From contig NC_135559.1 in the NCBI RefSeq assembly GCF_964340395.1, positions 8,427,259-8,491,258 on the forward strand: a stretch of 64,000 nucleotides of DNA, in the 5' to 3' direction. The notes under the pieces are model-generated. The model had not been told where the DNA came from. It did not search any database and saw only the letters and a program-made list of their open reading frames with translations. This DNA is from Glandiceps talaboti (Eukaryota > Hemichordata > Enteropneusta > Spengelidae). The translations under genes were made by a program, and so were the position numbers. Below are positions 46,455 through 61,406 of this stretch, in pieces (the stretch's first letter is position 1; every line of letters begins with the position of its first letter).

Positions 46455-46488
46455 CACAGACAAGTAACACAAGTGTTACTTGTCTGTG
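46455..46488. repeat. Perfect 34-bp palindrome (16-bp arms)
   Basis: CACAGACAAGTAACAC, two bases AA, then GTGTTACTTGTCTGTG. Flanking CTAAAC occurs on both sides (46449, 46490). Confidence 0.95.
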
Positions 46489-46926
46489 ACTAAACCTAAC
46501 ACACAACTAAACTGCAATAAAAACGTTTCCAAAACGTTTGATGGCAGAGGGATTTCGAACGACTTGTATTTGCCTTGTCACGAATACAAAAGGGGGCAGC
46601 ACATTATGCGGTACATGGAGTCGTAAATGGCTATTATTTCAGAAAATGAATTCCATTTTCTTTGTTAAAAAAAATCGTTCCTCTGTAGGTCATTGGAACG
46701 ATTTTTTTTATGGTCATATAGGGAATCCTATTATCGGTCACTACAGGTGTGAGAATATTAATCCGTGATACACTACGGTCAGTAAAGCTATCAATTTGAA
46801 GTCACGTTAAAAAGGATATTGAAATTAGGCGATTTGATTATTTTACTGGGACCGGAATGTACCACAGATTAAGAAGACTCGTTTTCCTTCAACAAGTCCA
46901 AATCCGAATAGCCTCGTCGGTCAATC

Positions 46927-49783
<2,857 letters not shown>

Positions 49784-49807
49784 GGAGATTTCTGCCTGAA
49801 TCTCCGA
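49784..49807. repeat. Small hairpin, 8-bp arms
   Basis: CGGAGATT, eight-base loop, AATCTCCG. Confidence 0.6.
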
Positions 49808-51821
49808 GGAAATATTAAACTTAGCTATAATGTCGGTGTGACTATTCGTTCACCTGTTTGTGGTTTGATAGCCGTGTCACTTCTGAAGAAGAATAAGTGT
49901 GAAAATGTCGGAATATTAAGTTTGACGATGAATTATGATTTTATGATGCTCGCTCGCTGTTAAATTTAACACCCCTCTACTTTTTTTGTACCGGGATGCA
50001 GAACAAGGAAAAGCGATTTATATTGATTACGTTTGAATCACGTTCGCTTTTTTTTTTGTTGAGTTATACTGTTGTGTAGTTAAATAGTTTTTTTTTTCAA
50101 AGTGTCTGCTAGCGTTTCTGAGTTCAGGTTTCAGCTCCTTACCGTTGGTGTGAATTATATTCACGCTAAAGGAGAACACCATGTCGGTTTCAATAATCTC
50201 ACTAATTGCGAACTGAAACTGACATCAATTGAAACCAACACATATATTCAATAAACCGGAAATCGCTCCCTTGGTTTTCAACATACGCAGTACATTTTTA
50301 GGTACTTTTTCACTTATGTTATCAATCAATCCAAATTATTTAAATTTACAATGCTAAGCAATTAGTATAATTGTACACTGTAATAATCAATTAGCGATCA
50401 TCATTGTTTTGTATTGAATATTCGTTGTTAACGGGTTCCCGTAACAATACTATCGGCAGCCATCGCACCCTCGGGGAAGTATACGTGGACTCCCTGCATA
50501 CCCGTGCGCTTCATTCACGTTCCGCATCTCCCCGGCCGTTCTTCGAAGTAATTTCCGATGCCGCATATATACACGTATTATTATTTGAATAATATTTCTT
50601 TTTTAGTGTAAAAACCTCTTTATTCACAAAAGTCTTTTGAAATTCGAGATATTTTGTGTCTCAAGTTGTCTTAATTTTAAATATGTTGCGTTCGTTGTAG
50701 ATTATGAAACGCAGAGATGATGAACGAAAGATGACTCGAGACTAGCAGATAACTATGATTGATGGCAGGAAACCAGTGAGACTTTCGCCGAATACAAAAT
50801 ATGAAAAGTCGGACTTTGTTAGTTGAAGATTACTGAAGCATTAACTGTTGAATATTGAAAGAGCTCTACAAAAAACCCTGTTGAAAAATGTTTTGAGTCT
50901 CAGATCTATGCCTCGTGGACTACTGCATAGCTGTGATGCGTTATTAAATATGAAATACCCTATTCAATTCAGCGCGTCTTAAATTGTGTGTGTGTGTTCC
51001 CTATATCGGTGAATCATTTCTCCCGTCTAATGAAAGTTTGATCTGATTACCATGGCGATCTGGCTGTTATTTGGCAAGACAATGCGGCGTAATAGCTGTT
51101 GCGATATCTGCTTTTATTGAGATATCTCAAAAGCTTAAAGAGTTCTGTGACAGGGCCAGATAGGCCTTAATACGTTCATTTACGTAGTATTCACCGGGAC
51201 AATTATGACTTTTGTTCGGGGGAAAGAAGAAAATAGAACGTCGTAATCAGTTTGGTGGCAGTGTTTTGTTACCTAGTCAATCGCGAACACTGAAGAAGAC
51301 GGAGCCTTTGTGTACAGGGACGACTATTAATTTGGGTAAATTGAAACCACATAATAGATAAGCCATTAAGCCGGCCTGCTCTATTGTGAGCTATTGGCAG
51401 GATCTTTGTCCCGAGGTTGGAAAAACCCCAGACGAGTATGAAATATATAATCAGATATGTCACTTTCTGTGATTGATAATACCATAGACTGATAATGGAC
51501 GATAGGGAGATGGGAATAAATGCATTGAATCTTTCTGGGATGTGTAGTACATCTCTGAAGACTGTCAGCTCGAGTTGATTTTCGTGCAGACGCTCAATTG
51601 TTCTTGACTCTGACTTTCAATACACGTCAATCAAGAATCTTTCATTTTTTTTCTTTTGTTGACGCTAAAATGACAAACTAGCGAAGAGTTGGACACACTG
51701 TCACGGGCGGTACAACACGCGAAGGGGAAACGAAAGAACACTGACCGCCAGCCTGCTTGATCGATGCTCAATATACGTAGTGTGCGAGCAACCGGAGTGC
51801 GCCAACTATACCCAACGCCGG
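49808..51821. other. Unannotated stretch
   Basis: ATGTCGGTTTCAATA occurs at about 49566 (just upstream) and about 50180, the second near an inverted partner (TGAAACTGACAT, 50215). No gene supported. Confidence 0.4.
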
Positions 51822-51830
51822 TATAAAATA
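51822..51830 (+). promoter_or_regulatory. Possible TATA box
   Basis: TATAAAATA lies in a locally GC-richer context (ACGCCGG upstream, CAAGCG downstream). No downstream gene is recognised, so this is weak. Confidence 0.15.
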
Positions 51831-53037
51831 CAAGCGTAGGTCCGAGATTTTCTTTTGGTGGCCTTGTCTATTTTCAGAGTCAACTTGCGATGGAAGATAG
51901 AATTATCTTGGCTTTTCACTTTTATCTTGTCACATTTTGACACAATAAATAACTCGCCTTTGCCCCCCCCCCCACACACACATACAGACAATTCTTACCT
52001 CATCAATGTGAAAAGATACAGGTTGTATTTTGTGACCAATAGTAAATATTGTATCAGGAAACCCAGAAAACCTGGCCTAGATTGTTTTTAAAAAATGATC
52101 TTCAATAAACCAGTGAATTCAATAAAAAAAGTAAATGCATATGGAATCGGAAAATTGTGATATTTTTTCTATGTTGGAGAAAGCAAAAGACTGAAACAAA
52201 CTGATTCGCCTTGTTACACGCACACATCGAAACCTACGAATTCTGAGTTTTGCGTGCGCCCCCTACGTTAGAGGTGATAATTGCTTTCGTCTTCATAGCA
52301 GTAGGTCACTTACTAAAGAATTTAGTCGGATCAGTAGATGTTTACACTCATCACCGCGTAATGTGTTAATTGGGCAAATAGCCCGCGAGTTTGTTCTAGG
52401 ATTAGCAATCTACTAATTAATGCAAAGTTGGAAAACTCTGATAAACAGTGATAACAGTAGGAAATAGGGGAAAAAAAGTCAAATATAGAGAAAATAAGAA
52501 AATAATATCAGAAATCCGGAAAGTCGCGAGAACAACATTGTTTAGTCATCCTGTTCCCTGTGATTGAACGATGTTTTTACATAAAGATATCCCTTGACTA
52601 ACAATAACAGAGACACAACACATACAGTTTTACCTAATCATATCAAGAAATGGAAATTGCTATTCTAAAAACCTACATACATGTACACTAGATATAACTG
52701 ACGTGTTATTTTTTTCGAACGATATATTCACTGAAAATTATCAAATTACCAATAATTAAATATCTTGCATGTTGACTAGAAGTAGATATTTTCCATGACT
52801 AGTACAGTAAAATATTGATATCATGATCGCATTGGAGTGCTGATTTTGGGTGCGGACCCAAAAATTAATTTGATTGGATTTGTTGTACCATATAGTATAT
52901 GTGCAGCTTTACACATTTATATTTATCCACAGGTGATTCAATAGTGTTCAAAGTGAACAATATTGCAAGTAAATCATAATATATAGTTTCAAAAATATCG
53001 TTCCAGATGCTGTACAACGCATTTCAGAGAGGTCAAG
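51831..53037. other. Unannotated AT-rich stretch
   Basis: 11-C run at 51963-51973. GCTGATTTTGGGTGCGGACC near 52833 is shared with 31664. No gene supported. Confidence 0.4.
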
Positions 53038-53066
53038 GGTAGGGAGGGGAGGGGATGGGATGGGGA
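53038..53066 (+). other. G-quadruplex-type motif
   Basis: Six G-runs of 3-4 separated by 1-2 bases (GGGTAGGGAGGGGAGGGG and onward). Confidence 0.7.
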
Positions 53067-53311
53067 TGCTATTAGTACAGTGGTATTATATCATGCATGT
53101 TATTGACGGCCAATTTACACAAGTCATGAGACAATGAATTAATTGCTAGCTTTGACTTTTAACATACACGTGATGACACACATTGTATTATTTATAGAAG
53201 CACACAACCTGCAACGGTGACCCCCCTCCATCCCTTTCATTTTCTGGTTAGAGTGAGTATGTCAGAGAATATGTACCTATACCACCCGTTGCAAGTTACT
53301 GTTCACCGGTT

Positions 53312-53594
53312 CAGTTTGATACCACCTCGCAGAAACCAACAAGAATCAAACTGCATGTTTTACGTACACTAAGATAGCAATTTCTTGCTACATTTTGTAT
53401 ATTATGAAATAAACGTGTTGCAACTAGACACAGACACACGGGTGCCAATGTTTTGGCGTCTGCATTTTGTGTCTACATAGTGGTATGTTAGTTCATTTCA
53501 TTTAGACAAAATGTCGCCAAAAAAACTGTGTTCATTCAAGCTTGCTACGTTAAAATGTATTATTGGTTTCTGTGTGGCTTTGTCAAACAGATCG
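53312..53594. mobile_element. Foldback family C, copy 1 (diverged)
   Basis: Shares with 60235-60526, in the same order, CAGTTTGATAC, TTTCTTGCTACATTTTG, TTTCATTTAGACAAAATGT and ATTGGTTTCTGTGTGG. The TTGCTACATTTTG and CAAAATGTCGCCAA parts are inverted to each other. Confidence 0.7.
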
Positions 53595-54698
53595 AACCAT
53601 ATGGCCAGCAGTGGATGCTAACATAAAATGGGCTGCGTAACACATGAAAACATATATTCAGGACCTAATCATCATCGAACTATAGACTATAGTGACAGAA
53701 GTATGCATAAAGAAGCTGTGGAAACTGAAACCGTGGCTGTTTACGAATTTTTTAGTAACCAAAATATTACGTCATAATGTTATTTTGTTGTTTTGTCTCA
53801 TAGCAGAATACATGATGTGGCTCGTCAGGGTTCAGTATTTCTCAGCAAATTGAAATTTCGTATGAATACTTAAACAAGAAACACAAAAATAACAACTGAT
53901 GAAATCCAAAATGTTACAGATTGTGACCCTTTAAAAGGTGGCACAATGTTTGGATTCTGGATTTGTCAATGGAGTCAGTTCGTCAATAAAAAATAAATCT
54001 ATACCGTGGAAAAACGGTAAAGGGTGATTTTACCCACTTTGCAAGGCACGATCGCGAATTAACGCGAATAGGATACTAGACGAGTTTCATGCAAGTATAT
54101 ATATTCATAAAATGTCTCAAGTTGAGCAATGTAACTTCACACTTTATATTGATTTTCGAAATCAGAAGTGAAACGAAGTAATGGTAAAGATTGAACTGTG
54201 AGGGCGCTTGTCGTCTATCGCTGTACAAACGACAACCATAGTTTCTCTCGGGCGAATAAACACGTTAAAAAACCCATAAATGTTTACTACTCAAGGGTTA
54301 TTGTGATGGAAACAATGGGAATGTTTTACTATCAAATTAAATTACAATGGGTAGTTCATTTTTTACGACATGGCAAACATTTCGACCTTGATACTTCAGA
54401 TGGCAGGTTGACATCAGTTGACTCATGGATGTATGAGTCTCCTCTAATACATCCATGGTTGACTACAGCAAGTTTGCTAGAGGAAAAAAAATACACAGTC
54501 ACTTTATGCTACTACTATAACTGCCTGAAAATGTAGTGACTCTTCACTCAAGAAAATCTAAAACCAAACATGTTCAGAATCAAGAAACGGAGAGTAAGGG
54601 GTGGGGGGGGGGGGGGTTCATCATGCCAATATTGAAATAATGAATAAGATCACATATTTCAGAATTTTCGTCAACTTGTACATTGATTTGACTTTACC
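53595..54698. other. Unannotated stretch with one hairpin
   Basis: CATGGATGTAT (54424) pairs exactly with ATACATCCATG (54447-54457). A 14-G run lies at 54603-54616. A 112-codon frame at 54198-54536 opens on GTG and has no recognised motif. Confidence 0.45.
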
Positions 54699-54780
<82 letters not shown>

Positions 54781-54940
54781 TCCTCGATCTCTCTGTTGTG
54801 TTGTGTTGTGTTGTGTTGTGTTGAGTTGTGTTGTGTTGTGTTGTATGTACGCTTTTGCATGCATGCATGCGCGCGCGCGTGTGTGTGTGTGCGTGCATGC
54901 GTGCGTGCGGGCGTGCGTGAGTGAGTGAGTGTGTGTATGT
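54699..54940. repeat. Compound (GTCT)n-(GTTGT)n-(GC/GT)n
   Basis: (GTCT)n to 54781, (GTTGT)n about 54796-54844, then alternating purine-pyrimidine CATG/CGCG/TGTG runs to 54940. Confidence 0.97.
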
Positions 54941-55860
54941 CACAGTTGGCAACATCTATGACGTCATTCAACAAGCTGGCGCGGCCAGGCTGACGGTTCA
55001 TTTTTCAAACTATAAACGTTCACATAATGTCTTTGCATTCAAACAAACAATATACCCGCGAGCTGGCGTTCTCTTTTAGACCTTCGACTTTCTTTCTTTT
55101 TTGTTGCGACGCAAAAACCCATACAATATCTTGAAGTTACGCTCTGATTTGAACTTTTAGTCGATGAGTTACTAGCATGAGGGGAAATGTGTCGACACTT
55201 TGTGAATAAGGGAAAAGTTTCACGACCATAGTAACATTTTATTGATTACCCCATCAAATCATCAAAGGCAAGCGACAAAGACTATTAAGTTTGATTTATT
55301 GTCTGATTTTAAAAGGTGCCTGAAGCCGAATGCCCCACCTTTCTGAGTCAATGTGCGTGACAATACCAGCACTGGAAGTTGAGAGACACCAACGTTAGGT
55401 TTTATCGATACTTTCGTTTAATGATAGCCTACTACTTCACGGCTTCACTATAGCAGTATAGTCACACCGTGTACACGGTATAGGTACAGTAGACGTTCAG
55501 TTTATTGATTTGATAGTTATTCCGATATTTCATAGACCCCAGAACTTTACTATAACAGAAAGATAACATACTTTACCAGCCGCTTTACTCAGGAAACAAT
55601 TTTCTGTTCTGAAAAGTGAAATGTATCATTACACGAAAAGTCAAATTTACCCACCGTTACCCAACCTTTACCCTACCTGAGACCCACCATCTCTGTCCAG
55701 GGGTAGTACGAGACGTAGTACCACTTTTGACAGTGTACAGCCCCAGGGGAGATATCACAGGGGGTAAATAAAGTCTAGATTTACCCCGGTGGAAAGACAT
55801 CATGGTCAAATATGGCTTTTCGTATAGTGATAGATTTTAGTCACGTATATAATTTGATCG
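54941..55860. other. Unannotated stretch
   Basis: No gene or long repeat supported. Confidence 0.4.
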
Positions 55861-55993
55861 TTAGTCTTGCTTAAGCTTAACAGACGGTGTAAGTCAGGAC
55901 TCGATTCCGACATTGCCCATCTCCTTTCTCCGGTGTTTAGCTAGTGACATTGTCAGAATCAAAACCCCATACTCCGTCTGTAAGCAGGACTAA
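55861..55993. repeat. Small foldback, ~65-bp arms
   Basis: TTAGTCTTGCTTAAGCTTAA, then CAGACGG at the left pairs with CCGTCTGTAAGCAGGACTAA at the right, with a 6-base bulge. Inner parts (GATTCCGACATTG versus CATTGTCAGAATC) continue the pairing. Confidence 0.75.
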
Positions 55994-56774
55994 ATACTTC
56001 GAACTCTATCAAATACTAGTACAAATGAAAATTCTACTTTCACAGGTGGGTTAAAGAAGTACTTTGGCATATCAATACTTGCATGCCTTGAGTATATATG
56101 CGTATGAAGTACAGATAAGACAAAAATGCGTGGCATTCATATTCTACCGATATTTGGTTTGTATTTGCATAGGTCATGAAATTTGGAGGTCCATAATCAC
56201 AGTGGGAATCTAATTGTGAAATTTCAGCATTTAGAACGAGATATTTTGGGTATCAGATACGTTCTTGATTTCCTAAAAGGCGGGTAATGTACAGCTGTAG
56301 TAATACAATGAAAATTTCATGTCAACGATCAATTGATAACAAAAGTGAAAAGCGGCTCGAAAAGCTATGATTTCATCTATAAACGCCATTAACGGTATAT
56401 CAAGAAATGCTAAGCCATAGAAATATTACAATTCAAGTTGGTACATAGATAAATAAAGTAAGGCTGGATATATCAGCTTGTTACTCGGGTGAAAATAGTT
56501 TATATAAAATATCAATTCAACAATTATGTATGTTGTCGATAGCGGTCAATTATCTTCTGATGTAATCAGCACGGTTGGTGGTATAATAGCGGTTTCCTAG
56601 ACATTTTTGTAAGTGCATACTGCAATTCTATCATTGAATCAATTATGTGTTATGTCTGGATATCAGCTTTGAGTGCTATAATTAATAACAAGTGATATGA
56701 TTCGGTAGAGAGGAAAGTAACTTCTGTCACGGTTTAAAGGTACATGTACCTCAAAGTGTACAACAAGAAAATGC
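55994..56774. other. Unannotated AT-rich stretch
   Basis: GGTACATGTACC near 56740 is a short palindrome. No gene supported. Confidence 0.4.
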
Positions 56775-57103
56775 CCCCCCCCCAAAAAAAAAAAAAGAAA
56801 AGAAAAGAAAAAAGATCAACAAAAACTCCAACCCGGCCTTTACCAGCACCAGTACGTACTACTATCACCGCCACTATTACCAGCAACATTAACTTGAACA
56901 CCTCCAACAGCACCACCAGCAACAACACTATCACAATCACCAGCACTGCCAGCACCAGCAACTTGAACAACACCAGCACAAGCACCAGCACCATCACCTG
57001 CACCACCAGCATCACCAGTACCAGCATCACCACTAACAACACGAAACAAACAAACTAAAACAAACAAACAAACAAACAAACAAACAAACAAACAAACAAA
57101 CAA
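56775..57103. repeat. CAC/CAG-rich array and (AAAC)n
   Basis: C and A homopolymers at 56775-56795, degenerate CACCAG-type trinucleotides 56872-57045, then (CAAA)n at 57056-57103. Confidence 0.92.
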
Positions 57104-57935
57104 ATTTAGCTTCTGCCTCTTTAATATCGATATCTTGTTTTAGTCTTGTTGCCTGGGCATATTATTTCACTCCATATCATTTTATCGTCAGCAGATGTTT
57201 GATACCAGATTCGAAAACCTAACATAGTGAGCCCTCAACGTCACTATATAACTTTGCCTTCGTTTGCAACATGCGTGTTGGTTTGTGGAAACCTTTTGAC
57301 TGCAATTCATTGAATCATGATTGAGTATGATTCCAACAAAAGATGTGAATTATGTTGTTTACTACTAGAGCACATGACACTCAGCAACGTGAAACCAGGG
57401 CAATAAAACTCTCTTCACTTAATTCGTATCTGTACTGCTTATTCAGGCGGTTTAATCAAAGTTTACAACCCTAGCTATTGGTATTTGAATTTTTATTCTT
57501 TTTTTTTTACATTATTTATTTTTCTAATTTTTTTTACTTAGGAGTGACTAGGAAAATATGTGTCGGTACGCATGTTCTCTCTGAAAGTAGCATGGAAGCT
57601 GAAGTGGTTCCGGGCTAAAACAAACTACTCTCGTGCAAACCTGGTAGCGTGTTGAAAGGTGGAAGAAGCAGTAGTACTGTCAACATGTGGCCTACGAATG
57701 CACATGCGCGCAAAATTTCAATTAAATGGAACTAGATCAAGTGATTACCTGTCGCTTTATTAGTTCAGTCTACTTCTGTTCAAACGCACCACTCCTATTC
57801 AATGGCTTGTTGAGAGATGGACGTGTTTTTAACTACAAGTAGGTGACTACTAAGGTAGTAGTACTACTACTATAACACCACAGGCTGTACAGGAAACCTA
57901 TATGTCATATTTGGTGATAGTGGTGTGTATGAGTT
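57104..57935. other. Unannotated stretch
   Basis: No gene or long repeat supported; TAGTAGTACTACTACTA near 57856 is a short mirror/palindrome patch. Confidence 0.4.
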
Positions 57936-58233
57936 GGTGGGGGTGGTGGTGGTGGTGGTGGTGAGGGGACTGTTTATCGGACTGAAATAACAACAATGAC
58001 ATCAGTTTTATGAGTGTAATGTATTTGAGTGAGAGAGAAAGACAGAGAGACATTAAGAGAGAGACAGATATACAGAGAAACTTAGAGACATATACACAGG
58101 AAGAGAGAGACAGAGAGACAGACAGACAGAGAGACAGGCAGACAGACAGAGAGAGAGACACACACATGCACACAGAGACAGAGACAGAGACAGAGACAGA
58201 GACAGAAAGACAGAGACAGAGAGCGACAATGAC

Positions 58234-58280
<47 letters not shown>

Positions 58281-58372
58281 GAGACAGAGAAAGACAGAGA
58301 CAGAGACAGACAGAAACAGTGAAACAAAGAAAACGAGGGAGAGCGTGAGACACAGAGAAACAGAGAGAGTAT
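57936..58372. repeat. (GGT)n then GACA/GA-rich array
   Basis: (GGT)n at 57938-57963; mixed GAGA, GACA and CAGAGA over 58030-58372, with pure (GACA)n at 58240-58280. Confidence 0.95.
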
Positions 58373-59090
58373 TTTACGGTCAATGAATAACTTTATATTT
58401 GTAATAGGTTCACGCTCCAAAATTTTATTCATAATTGAATTCGCCAGTTGGAAACTTATTCCCAAGTCTAACTCTGTGACTAGATATAACCACAGCAAAT
58501 GGCGTCTTCTAATGGGTAGAATCTTTAAAAGATGAATTGTAAAAACCTATGGAGGTCAAAGGTCACATTTTATCCGCTTTTCGGTTGCGTATAATTAGAT
58601 CAGCGAACAATCAGAGCAAAAATGAATTCTAATAAAACATAATTTTCCTCTCTCTATGAATACAAAACTGATTATATAATGGTGCAAGGTAAAACTTGAT
58701 CTCCATGGAGATAATGATGAACAAAATAAGCAGAATTTTAGAAACACTCATAGCCTTCACATCTGACATTAGTAACAGGTTTGCTGTAACACAAATTTTC
58801 AAATAAAAAGTCTTCTTTGTTTGCCCGTACGGGAGACATTAACTTCACATTTTTTAATGTCTCCCCATAATATGGATGTATAGTTTGATGGGGTTTGATT
58901 CCCATTTGCGCAAATTCGGCAATTTCTATGACAACAATTAGTGTTGTAGCCAGTTTGACACTAATGTACAAAATTTCAAAACAGACAGTTGCATGCAGAG
59001 GACAAATGTATCCATCCTGTTATAGGCCTGACGTGTCTAGAACAACTGATATCAAATGTAATTTTGTAAATCAATGTATTCCGTCAACAA
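58373..59090. other. Unannotated stretch
   Basis: No gene supported. Confidence 0.4.
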
Positions 59091-59303
59091 TACACACACA
59101 CACGCACACACACACACATGACGCACACACACACACACATACACACGACGCACACACACATACACACATACATACACACATACACAGACATACACACGAC
59201 GCACATACACACACATATACACACGACGCACACACATACACACATACACACATACACACATACACACGACGCACACACACATACACACATATACACACAT
59301 ACA

Positions 59304-59358
<55 letters not shown>
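59091..59358. repeat. (AC)n with recurrent ACGACGCACA variants
   Basis: AC-rich throughout, with ATAC variants and GACGC interruptions near 59120, 59147, 59197, 59225 and 59266, then pure (AC)n. Confidence 0.97.
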
Positions 59359-59361
<3 letters not shown>

Positions 59362-59812
59362 ACACCGGTGTTATTTTGTGCTAAGAACAATCCCTGAATG
59401 GACCCGTCTACCCTTGAACACGAGGGAAGTATTATCCAGTACAGTGCCTAGAAGCTGGATGTCGTGTCAATTGTTCTTTACACAATCAGCTGTGAGGGCG
59501 CTTGTCTTCCGTCTGTGTGTCCCATGGGGGTATTACACCATTGCTGTGTTACTACGAGTTCATTCAATCATGAAGCGCTGCTTTAACATGCTCATTATTA
59601 CTAAGCTGTTACTAGCTACAGTATCTGCGTTTGTGAAAATACGTTTTTGGATGTTGACACAATAGTTACAGACAGGGAATTCGTGTTGTGGATTTGATGG
59701 AACTTGAATGTATGTGGAGATGATAAACAACAAACCGTGACATCATTTTTTCTGCCTAAGATACGGATGCAACATTGCTATTTAAGTGAAATACAAAATA
59801 ACCATAGAAAGG
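59359..59812. other. Unannotated stretch
   Basis: GTGAGGGCGCTTGTC at 59492 repeats 54198. No gene supported. Confidence 0.4.
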
Positions 59813-60179
59813 TACTACCAAACTAGATAGACTATAGAGTTTCAATTACTACCAAACTAGAGAGATTATGAAGTTTCAGTGTTTTCTAATGTCTCACTCG
59901 ATGTTTTGCGTTATGAATTACACAAGAAAAATGCAGACACTGATAATGTGCAAGCATGATACATTTATCTTACTGTGAACACAAACCAACATTGTCGATG
60001 AAAGAACGAACATTCAAACACAGAACTGTTTGTTTTCGTTCATGGTAACTTTCATGTGTAAGTACAATCACTGCCTGTATTTTGTTTGTGTAATTTGTAC
60101 CAAAAACACGTTGTGTGAGATGTCAAAAAACCACCTTGTCGCCTAACTGAAACTCTAAAGTCGTTCTTATTTGGTAGTA
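59813..60179. mobile_element. MITE-B copy 1, TA-flanked, ~150-bp TIRs
   Basis: The ends TACTACCAAACTAGATAGAC and TCGTTCTTATTTGGTAGTA are inverted. Pairing continues inward (AGAGTTTCAATTA with TAACTGAAACTCT; GAATTACACAAGAAAAATGC with GTATTTTGTTTGTGTAATTT). TA dinucleotides sit at both edges, as for Tc1/mariner-type insertions. The left terminus is tandemly duplicated (again at 59848). A second copy lies at 61035. Confidence 0.88.
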
Positions 60180-60234
60180 TAAAATCTAAAAACTCACTGT
60201 TGTACGGCGAATTTCAAAATATCGTACAGATTCC

Positions 60235-60526
60235 CAGTTTGATACAACTATATGCAGATACGAATAAGAAACTACGCATGCCACAGCAAGATTGAATGAA
60301 TACAGTTTCTTGCTACATTTCGTCAAATTGAAATGAACTGACATGCCGCCACACAGATATCAAATTGATACTAAGAAAAAAAATTGGCGCCCGAATGTCT
60401 GCATGGAGTTGTAATACATTTAATTGGTTTATTTCATTTAGACTAAATGTAGCAAAAATTGCGATCTTGCTATTGAAGTGTGGCATATGCATATTGTATT
60501 GGTTTCTGTGTGTGGTTGTACCGAAC
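60235..60526. mobile_element. Foldback family C, copy 2
   Basis: The left half (CAGTTTGATACAACTATATG onward) is the inverted complement of the right half (ending TGTGGTTGTACCGAACAG). Inner anchor TTGCTACATTT at 60310 pairs with AAATGTAGCAA at 60445. Copy 1 is at 53312. Confidence 0.8.
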
Positions 60527-61034
60527 AGAGTAGTTGAATGGTATTGTGAAAGTCTCCGTAAATTGATTGACATAGTAGAGAAAGTAGATTATTAACTGTT
60601 TACACATGAAATCACGTTAATAATTATATTTACACAAACCTGTCAATCAAATATCATGAAATAAAATAAAACTAGTGTTTTCCCATTGTCAATTATATAG
60701 GATTCATAACTTGAAATACAAGCCACTTTTGAAAAAAAATTGAATTATATCTACTCTCAATCTCCAACACAAGGATTTTACTTTTCTAAAAAATTCTCTT
60801 GGGAGGACAATCATTGCATAAGTTTTGCCACTTTCAGTAATTAATTCGGGACATGGGTGGCAATGTATACGCAATGATCTAGAAGATGTGACGGTACGGG
60901 AAAATAAGAACAAATGTAATGAAAAAGAATGAATGTATACATGAAAAATTACTGACCGAATGTGGCACAAGCTGAATTTGTGACATTCAAGTAAAATACC
61001 TACATTAAACCTTGATGAAGTCATGACGTAGTGT
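60527..61034. other. Unannotated stretch
   Basis: No gene supported. Confidence 0.4.
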
Positions 61035-61406
61035 TACTACCAAACTAGAGAGACTATAGGTTTCGATTAGGCTGCACTATGTTTTTTATGTCTCAAATAA
61101 CGTTTTTCGTTACGAATTACATAAAAATAATAGTCACTGGTAGCGCGCACACACATGAAACGCTAAATTTTATCTCACTTTGAATGCAAATAAATAGTTC
61201 TGTGTCTGAATCTTCCTTGTTTTATCTGACAGTGATGTTGATTTGTGTTCACAGTGAGATAAAATGTATCACTTTATGTGCTTGCACGCTATCACTGTCT
61301 GTATTTTGTTTGTGTAATTTGCTTGTAACAATACTGTTGTGTGAGATGTAAAAGACATCATACCGTATATAGTAATTGAATCTCTAAAGTCCCTCTGGTT
61401 TAGTAA
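61035..61406. mobile_element. MITE-B copy 2
   Basis: Begins TACTACCAAACTAGAGAGAC and shares CGTTACGAATTACATAAAAA, CTGTATTTTGTTTGTGTAAT and TGTTGTGTGAGATGT with copy 1. The inner part has its own strong inverted repeat: AAATTTTATCTCACTTTGAA against TTCACAGTGAGATAAAATGT. The right terminus is degraded (CTGGTTTAGTA). Confidence 0.85.

Noticed and set aside
54198-54536. 112-codon non-repetitive open frame
   Set aside because: It opens on GTG, which is not a usual nuclear start; the first ATG leaves under 80 codons, no motif is recognised and a hairpin lies inside it.
58895-59665. 256-codon open frame across an AC array
   Set aside because: The central part is Thr/His repeat translation, and the flanks have no recognisable domain.
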